Below, one piece after another: positions 57,456 through 64,000 of a stretch of DNA of 64,000 bases. Position numbers and translations under genes: made by a program. Positions within the stretch are counted from its first letter, which is position 1. Each line of letters opens with the position of its first letter. The DNA comes from Escallonia rubra (taxonomy: Eukaryota > Streptophyta > Magnoliopsida > Escalloniales > Escalloniaceae): NCBI GenBank assembly GCA_033065855.1, contig JAVXUO010002935.1, positions 992,001-1,056,000 on the forward strand. The letters are read 5' to 3'. The notes under the pieces were generated by a model. That model saw only the letters and a program-made list of their open reading frames with translations. It made no database searches and was not told the DNA's origin.

Positions 57456-59464
57456 AAGTTTTAAAATGGGTAGATCACGTACCACAAATAAGGAAAAAAA
57501 AGTTTATAAGGAGGGAGAGAGAGAGAGAGAGAGCATACATGCAAGGGGATGAAAGAAAAAAGATAAGGGAATGGAGAAGAGAGAATTACTAAGTTGATTG
57601 TCAAATTTAAAAATAAAATTGCAAATAGTGATTGGTGTACAAAACAAATACCCCAAAAAAAAAACTAGTATTATAGATCATAAATTAAAAAAATGCAAAA
57701 ATATTGAAGAGAATTAGGGATTAGTTTACCAAACTGGAATATGAGACTTTTTTTCTTTTCCGAATTAAACCATCAAATTAGCTTGACTTATGTGCAAATG
57801 GTATAAGTGAGGTGGATGCCAGGTGTGTTCAAAAAGTTAGATAAAAATAGAGATATATGGGGTATTGACATAGTTTTGTGTGTGTGTGTGTGTGTGTGTG
57901 TGTTGGGGGGGGGGGGGGGGGGGGGTAGTTTTGCTTCTACATTGACCGTAGAAAAAATCTACACTCTCTTATACAACAATAATTAATGGTCGCTAAATAT
58001 TTTTAGTAGCTAACACTTTCAGCGACAATTTTTAACGCCACTTTTTTAGGGTCATTAAATAAAAGTCACTATAAATATTTAACGAAAAAACAATCATAAC
58101 TTTTTCAAAGAAAAAAAGACTTTAAATCAAATTGAATAAGTAAGATAGAGGAAAAAAAAGGAACCCAAATCATAATTAAAAAAGTGAGTAAATTCAAAAT
58201 GGTTTTAAAAAGTCAAAATAAAAAATGCACACGACAAGTTAAAAAAGTGCCCACAAGTAAGCGACGACTGGACAACATTCTCTCAGTTTCAATTTTACTA
58301 TACACTAGTACTGATCCCCTGCGTTGCACACTTGAGTAACAAATGCTAAAATCTCATACTTGTATGTCAAATAGTAGTAACAAAATGAGTAGTAATAATA
58401 ATAATGTTATTTTTACCTTTTAATGAGTTTTTTTTTTACCACTTTTAGTAGCAATAGTAATAATAACAACTCATTGTGTTGAGATTTTTATTAATAAAAG
58501 CCACCAATAAAAGTATAAAAAATTATGCAATATGAGAGAAAATACAATATGAGAGATAACTATATATGTATATGTATTATATTATGTATTTAAATTTGAT
58601 AGATAGCTTAGAGTCGGTCTAATTTTCTAAGATTTTTTTAATTATATTGTAAATAAAATAATAGGTGTTGACATGTCATTGGCTACAAAGAATTAGATTT
58701 TACGTAATCTTGATTTTTTTAAATGAACATCATAAAATTTAGCCTCTACTCTCCTAAACTTTTGCAACCAATCCCACATTTACAACACCTCTTTTTTCTA
58801 GACCCAAAAAGAAAATTCTCTTTTTTTTTTGCTCTTTAACCTTCCCATTTCTCCCTTTTGTTACTCGTATGTTTTCTTCACCTTACCCATTTTCTCCAAC
58901 ATTACCTTTTGTTCGATCTTTAATTGTCTTCTATTCCTAAAGACATGAGCCTGTGATGCTCCGTTGCCTAAAACCACTGCATTTGCATACCTTTCCACCC
59001 ATGACCAGCTTGAGCTTGGTCTCACTCGAGAAATATATCATTTCCATGGGAATTAAGCTTTGAGGTGAAATCACCATATTTTATACAAGCTGACCGATGA
59101 AGTTCAATATGCACATTATTTTTTCCTTCTTTTTTTTTTTTTAACTTATTGTCTCTAGAGAGTGAATTAGCATTGCTAGTGCACCTTTTAATGACCATTA
59201 TACGTGGATTGAACTTAAATAGTTGATATATTTCGTTTCATTGTATATAAAATTACAATTATTATCCCGATTAGACTTTTAATGAATACACGACTCACAT
59301 TCAGTATTTATTGTCTAAAAAAAGGCCAAACATTTGAAACAATCTCTTTCCACAAGGATGAGTTGATCAATTTCATTTCTTCACAATTGAGTCTTTTATT
59401 TTTCTTACTCAAACTTAAACACTTGAGTAGTCTCAGTCCGTGTAACACAGGGTTTTAACTAGTA
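57456..59464. other. AT-rich repeat-derived DNA without genes
   Basis: Further Helitron-like junctions are seen at 58304 (minus orientation, CTAG then TGATCCCCTGCGTTGCACAC) and at 59436-59462 (plus orientation, CCGTGTAACACAGG then TTTTAACTAG). No open reading frame of interest. Confidence 0.45.
57877..57925. repeat. (TG)n followed by a 21-base G run
   Basis: About 13 TG units run directly into 21 consecutive G (57905-57925). Such a run is prone to sequencing or assembly length errors. Confidence 0.85.
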
Positions 59465-59568
59465 TACATACATACATATATATACACACACACACTCACA
59501 CCCCCCCCCCCCCCACACACACACATATATATATATATATAGATATACACCCACATACATATATATAT

Positions 59569-59638
<70 letters not shown>

Positions 59639-59670
59639 ATATATATGTATATATATATATATGTATGTAC
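59465..59670. repeat. Compound microsatellite (TA)n, (CA)n and a C run
   Basis: ATAC/CACA units, 14 C (59501-59514), then more than 100 bases of mostly alternating TA with interspersed GTGTG. A frame on the minus strand (59496-59708) is an artefact of this repeat. Confidence 0.9.
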
Positions 59671-60084
59671 GACTTATTAGACTTGTAAAAAATGTAGGAA
59701 AATTTCAAGATTTGAATTCGAGGTATAAATTTGAAATTTAGAAAGAGACATTGGACTTAACTTGGATATGTTAACGTGGAAGAGAGAGAAATGTAAAGTT
59801 CATATGATTGGTTAAATACTAAATGACATAACGATAGACATGTCAAGTAGGAAAGAAAAGTTTACATTCTTTCAGCTTCAGCTTTACTATATACGAGTTA
59901 ACGTGGCACATACGATGCGCGCACAAAAAATAAAGTTAGTAATATGAATTTTGTTAGAAAAATAAAGCATCACCATTTAGACTATAAAAGTTAATTATAT
60001 GAATTTTAAATTATAAAATCTAAACATGTCCTTATAAGTAGTTATTTACTATTTAAACTTTTATTTATGGCCGATGAAGTTTGT

Positions 60085-62560
60085 AACCAAGAACTGAGAT
60101 ATTAATGGTTTTCAAATTCAATTTTATATCAAGAAATTAAGTAACAAAATTTGGTTTAATATCCCCAACAAATAGTAATTTTTAGTAACGTCCAATTAGT
60201 CGATGACATGACGATATTCTTTCAATTTTTTATATTATATATAACTAGCTTTAACCTCCTGCATTACAGATGGGAGCAACAAAGCTCGTGCTTGTGTGCC
60301 TAATAGAAATAGCACAAGTATTAGTATCAACAATAATAATAATGATAACAATAGAATTGTTAATTACCTTTTTACATGATTTTCTTCCATTTTTGGTTCG
60401 TGAAATAGAACTTTAATAACAATTTTAGCTTTTTAGCAATAAATAAAAAAGTACACTCGCATGAAAAGGTAGAAATAATATCTTTCAAATACTAACAGTA
60501 ACAATAACAATAATCTGTTTTTTAGGATTTGCATTAGTAAAGGTCACCCATAAGAGAACAAAAAAATATATAAATAACAGAAAAAAAATTGAGGGCTAAT
60601 TCATGTGTGTGTGTGACTTACAACGAAGTAAAGGAGGACGATTGGAATACATAGATAAAATTTAGGATTACAGGGAAACATAAAATTGAAATTAAGAAAA
60701 GGGTTTAATTACACTTATGTCCCTGAGGTTATAGGGTAATTACACACGTATCCATAAGTTTTGAAAATAGGCACTTATGTCATTTGACCTAACGGAGTAT
60801 TGAAATACTTAACGGTTTGAATGAAATGACCACATTACCCACGATTGAAAATGTAAATTCTTGAAGTGTCATTCTTCTGTTTTCTTCCCATTTCCACTTT
60901 CCTCTCTCCGTTTTTCTTTTCAACTCCAATCACCTGAACACAACCACCGCACCAATCTCTCCTCTCTGTTTTCCCTTCTCTGCACTCTCTGTTGTATTTG
61001 TCACAACTTTCTAACCCCAATCACTTGAACATCATAATTCAGCAATCGCTTCCATTTTCTTTGCGTCAAACTAACTAACACCATGGCGGCCGCTGCCACT
61101 AACCACCACTAACTAGCCTACCACCGTCTTCTATTGACCCACCACCACCAGACGACCCACCACAACCTCAAATAGACCCACCACGGTCGACCAACCACTG
61201 GCGTCATCTACAACCCAAATACCAAAATCACACCTCTACGTACCCACCCATGCCGCTACCGCCGGTGCCATACGCAACACCAACGCCGGTGAATGCACTG
61301 AAATTGGAGGCGATGTGTATGAGCCTACAATATTGATAATGTTCACACAACAAGATTTGAGTTAAATAATTAAGTAAAATAATTACAAAAAAAAAAGTAA
61401 GAAACAGATCTCAAAGCTCTGGGTGATGGAAGGCCGTGGGAATGCTAGTTGTTGATTGCGGGGATGATGGTGGTTGATTGGTTGTCGGTGGTGTACGAAA
61501 GTGAGAGGTGTCAGATCAGGATCCGTCAAGGGTGGTGATGGCGCTGACTACGTCGCGACTGAGTAGGATTTCAGGGGCGGGGGTAAGGGAAGAGGTGGCG
61601 GCAGTGTGGGGGAGTGAAGGGGCCGCGGTGTTGGGGGAATGAGGGGCCGGCGGTGGAAGTGTTGAGTTTTGTTTGGTGCAACCGTGGTGGTGGTGGTGGT
61701 TTCAGGTAAGGAGAAGAGAGAAATTGTTAAGAGTTGAAGATGAGAGAGATAAAGAGAATTAGGGTTTGAGACCCACATTTGGAAATTAAGGTTTCATCCT
61801 AATTAATTTTTTAAATTAAAGTTTTAAATTTCTATACAGTGTATATACATTGCAAGGGCAATGTTGTCATTTTAATAATACGTATCTATGACATCAGCAA
61901 AAAAGTACACTTTTTTAACAAAATCTTGACGGATGGACATAAGTGTTACCTTTTTAACGTTTGTGGTCACGATTTGTCACTTTTTAAAACTTAGTGTCAT
62001 TGACTGTATTTTCACTCAAACCTCAGGGACATGAGTGTAATTAACCCTTAAGAAAAAAAAAAGTTTTGACAAGTTAAAGGAATTGCAAATGAAGTAATAA
62101 AACTTTTTAAGAGAGACAAGTTGACATGTAAGAGAGAAAAATATGAAATTAATTTGATTGGTTGAATTTTAAATGAGGAAATGAAAGACATGCCAAATAA
62201 AAAAAGACAACATTAATTTTCCCTCAGCTTTGATTTTACTACATAAACTAGTTTTGACCCAATGCACTGCACACAAGAGCACTATATTACAATTACTAAA
62301 ATAATAAACCATGTCGAGAGAGTCTACCGCCATCTTATGTCCGTCGCTAAAATGTTAATAATTGAATTAAACTAAGTTTTAGCACAAAAAAAAGTAAAAA
62401 ATACGTAACAGACTGCAAATAGTGTTTCTCAACAATTTGATAAAAGTGTTGTACGGAGTAACATTATTCTTAAACCAATGTACAAATGTTAACTCTTTAA
62501 AGAAAGATGAAGCTTTTCCTTTTTGAAAGTTAAGTATCATGAATAGTGACGATTTATATT
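60085..62560 (-). repeat. Long direct repeat, copy 2 (Helitron-like), split by a MULE
   Basis: Corresponds to 56330-57455. The MULE at 60701-62047 interrupts it, and homology resumes at about 62060 (GGAATTGCAAA, GTAATAAAACTTTT). CTAG junctions at 60245 and 62248 correspond to those at 56478 and 57166. Confidence 0.6.
60701..62047. mobile_element. MULE-type MITE, 1.35 kb
   Basis: Ends GGGTTTAATTACACTTATG and ...GAGTGTAATTAACCC. Perfect 9-bp target duplication TTAAGAAAA at 60692-60700 and 62048-62056. The same family as 17670-18901 (shared ACTTATGTCC, ATACTTAACGG, CCTGAGGTT). The interior has CCACCA-rich and GGTGGT blocks but no identifiable captured gene. Confidence 0.92.
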
Positions 62561-62628
62561 TTTAAAAGAGGAAGATTCCTCTACTACAAAAAAATATATA
62601 TATATACATAGATATATATATATATATA

Positions 62629-63997
62629 GGGGAAAGCGAATATAATGCTAGCCTCACGCAACTTGCGTGAGGCTAGCGACAAAAACTACGTAGTTTTGGC
62701 CTTTTTTTTTCCTAATTCCTATTTTATGTCTTTTCTCTCTCCCGGTTGACTCTCTCTCTCTCATTCATCACTCATTAGCCACCGTTCGTCGGCTAGCCTC
62801 TTCACTAGCAACCCACCACGCCCACCGTCACAAACCTTACTTCATGCCCCGTCCCCCTTCCAGAAACCGACCCACACAACTCCATTTTTGCCTCCATCTT
62901 GAGGGTCTACCTCCACCAATCGAAACAATCCACAGCAACACAGCCTACCGTCAGCGGAACAACGAGTTCACCATGATCACATCATAAAACCAACCACCAT
63001 TACATCGTACAAAACCATCATCGCCCCTCTTCTAAATTTTGAAACTTTAAAAATGGATTCATTGAATCTGAATTGAATTTGTTGAATTGGGAATATTTTA
63101 GATTTTAATCATCATAATTGAATTTCTCAAATTGGGGATCTTCAGGTCGTGAATCTTGTTTCAAACCATTTATGTCAAACTAGTGGAGGAAATGGGCTGA
63201 CCTCGGTGGTTGTGTGTAATTACAATGAGATTTGGTGGGGAAGACAGCACAGACAATGGCTAATTTCAGCATGTGGTGATGGTTTGTTATGGTGGGTGGC
63301 CTGCGGCAATTGTTCATAAGGGTAACCGGAGCTGGGAATTGGGTGAGGTGGTGGTGCTGGGTCTGGTTGCATCAAAATCAAGAGTCGACGATGTTGGGTT
63401 CCTATAATGGTGCGAGTGGTTTTTGTTTTTAAGGTGCTGCTCGACTCTGTGAAGTGGCCGGCGGCAGTGCTGGGTTTCAAGTATGTGGCGTGAGGCGTTG
63501 GGGTCGTGGGAAAAAAGAAGAATGTTCCAGCGATGGTGGCTGCGGTGGCCTAGTGACGGTGGAAGGTGGACGGCGGGTTTCTACGTTGGAGATGGTGGTT
63601 GTGGTGGTTTTGATGGTGGCTGCGGTTGGTGGTCTACAGTGGCTTGATGGCGGGTTTCTACGTTGGAGATGGTGGTTGTGGTGGTTTTGATGGTGGCTGC
63701 GGTTGGTGGTCTACGGTGGCTTGTGGTGGTCTACGGTTGAAGGTTGGGGCTTTGATGACAGTGTGTTACTTTTGCGGCAGGAAGCTTGGGGGATTGATGG
63801 GTGACCGTGGCCGGCGCAGGAAGGTTGGGCGGTGGGTAGCTAAGGCCTGTGACAGAGAAGACGGGGAGGAGGAGAAGAGGGGAGGGAGGGAGAGAGAAAA
63901 AAAAATTATATCTTATCATTTCTGTTAATGAAACTATGTATTTTTGCCGCTAGCCTCATGCAAGTTGTGTGAGGCTAGCCTTATATTCGCTTTCCCC
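62629..63997. mobile_element. Inverted-repeat element with hairpin termini, 1.37 kb
   Basis: About 50-base terminal inverted repeats start GGGGAAAGCGAATATAATG and end ATATTCGCTTTCCCC. Within each end is a stem-loop: GCTAGCCTCACGCAA-C-TTGCGTGAGGCTAGC at 62647-62677 (perfect, 15-base arms), and the same with two changes at 63949-63979. The left flank is (TA)n; the right target site is only three bases from the window edge, so target duplication cannot be judged. The interior contains a 77-base tandem duplication (starts 63577 and 63654). No transposase is seen. Confidence 0.8.
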
Positions 63998-64000
63998 ACA

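Noticed and set aside
59496-59708. Tyr/Ile-rich frame on the minus strand
   Set aside because: Translation of TA/CA microsatellite.

Overview
The window is nuclear DNA of a flowering plant. The host genes have plant-type introns, the promoters carry plant site II and telo-box motifs, and about half of the sequence is nested plant transposons. Protein resemblance points to a eudicot, perhaps an asterid; I cannot name the species from sequence alone. No tRNA, rRNA, CRISPR array or bacterial-type gene was found.

Five host genes are well supported. (1) 320-1736, minus strand: the 5' part of an ABCG24/ABCG28-type half-transporter that runs off the left edge. (2) 3463-4536, plus: a single-exon SURF6/Rrp14 ribosome-biogenesis protein whose promoter carries site II elements and a telo-box. 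(3) 30774-33550, plus, three coding exons: a conserved plant coiled-coil protein with a C-terminal membrane anchor. (4) 39731-41902, plus, intronless: a PLS-class pentatricopeptide repeat protein like Arabidopsis At3g47840. (5) 46646-53624, plus, four coding exons: a receptor-like cytoplasmic kinase of the PBL19/PCRK group, with a GC-AG first coding intron and two related hAT MITEs in later introns. They share no evident pathway.

Transposons fill most of the rest. 7.0-16.3 kb is a nest: a hAT MITE, a non-autonomous Tat-type LTR element next to it, a second hAT inside that, and a gene-capturing MULE inside the hAT. 17.7-21.0 kb holds another MULE and a decayed LTR element. 21.96-26.95 kb is a minus-strand, gene-poor LTR element related to the first one. 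Then come a GC-rich hAT MITE (28.2-28.9 kb), a MULE with a geranylgeranyl-reductase fragment (34.6-36.0 kb) and a MULE with a CDKB1 kinase fragment joined to a PPR fragment (37.5-39.3 kb). From 54 to 64 kb the DNA is AT-rich and gene-free, with Helitron-like junctions, long direct repeats, one MULE and a terminal-hairpin inverted-repeat element at the right edge.

The most unusual signals are: a dense run of small stem-loops with different stems but similar 4-base loops in the 22.0-27.0 kb element; a 64-base higher-order repeat with an embedded stem-loop of the same loop type in its 8.2-16.0 kb relative; a 337-bp flanking duplication around that LTR element; and three gene-capturing MULEs, one of which once fused a kinase lobe in frame to a PPR protein.
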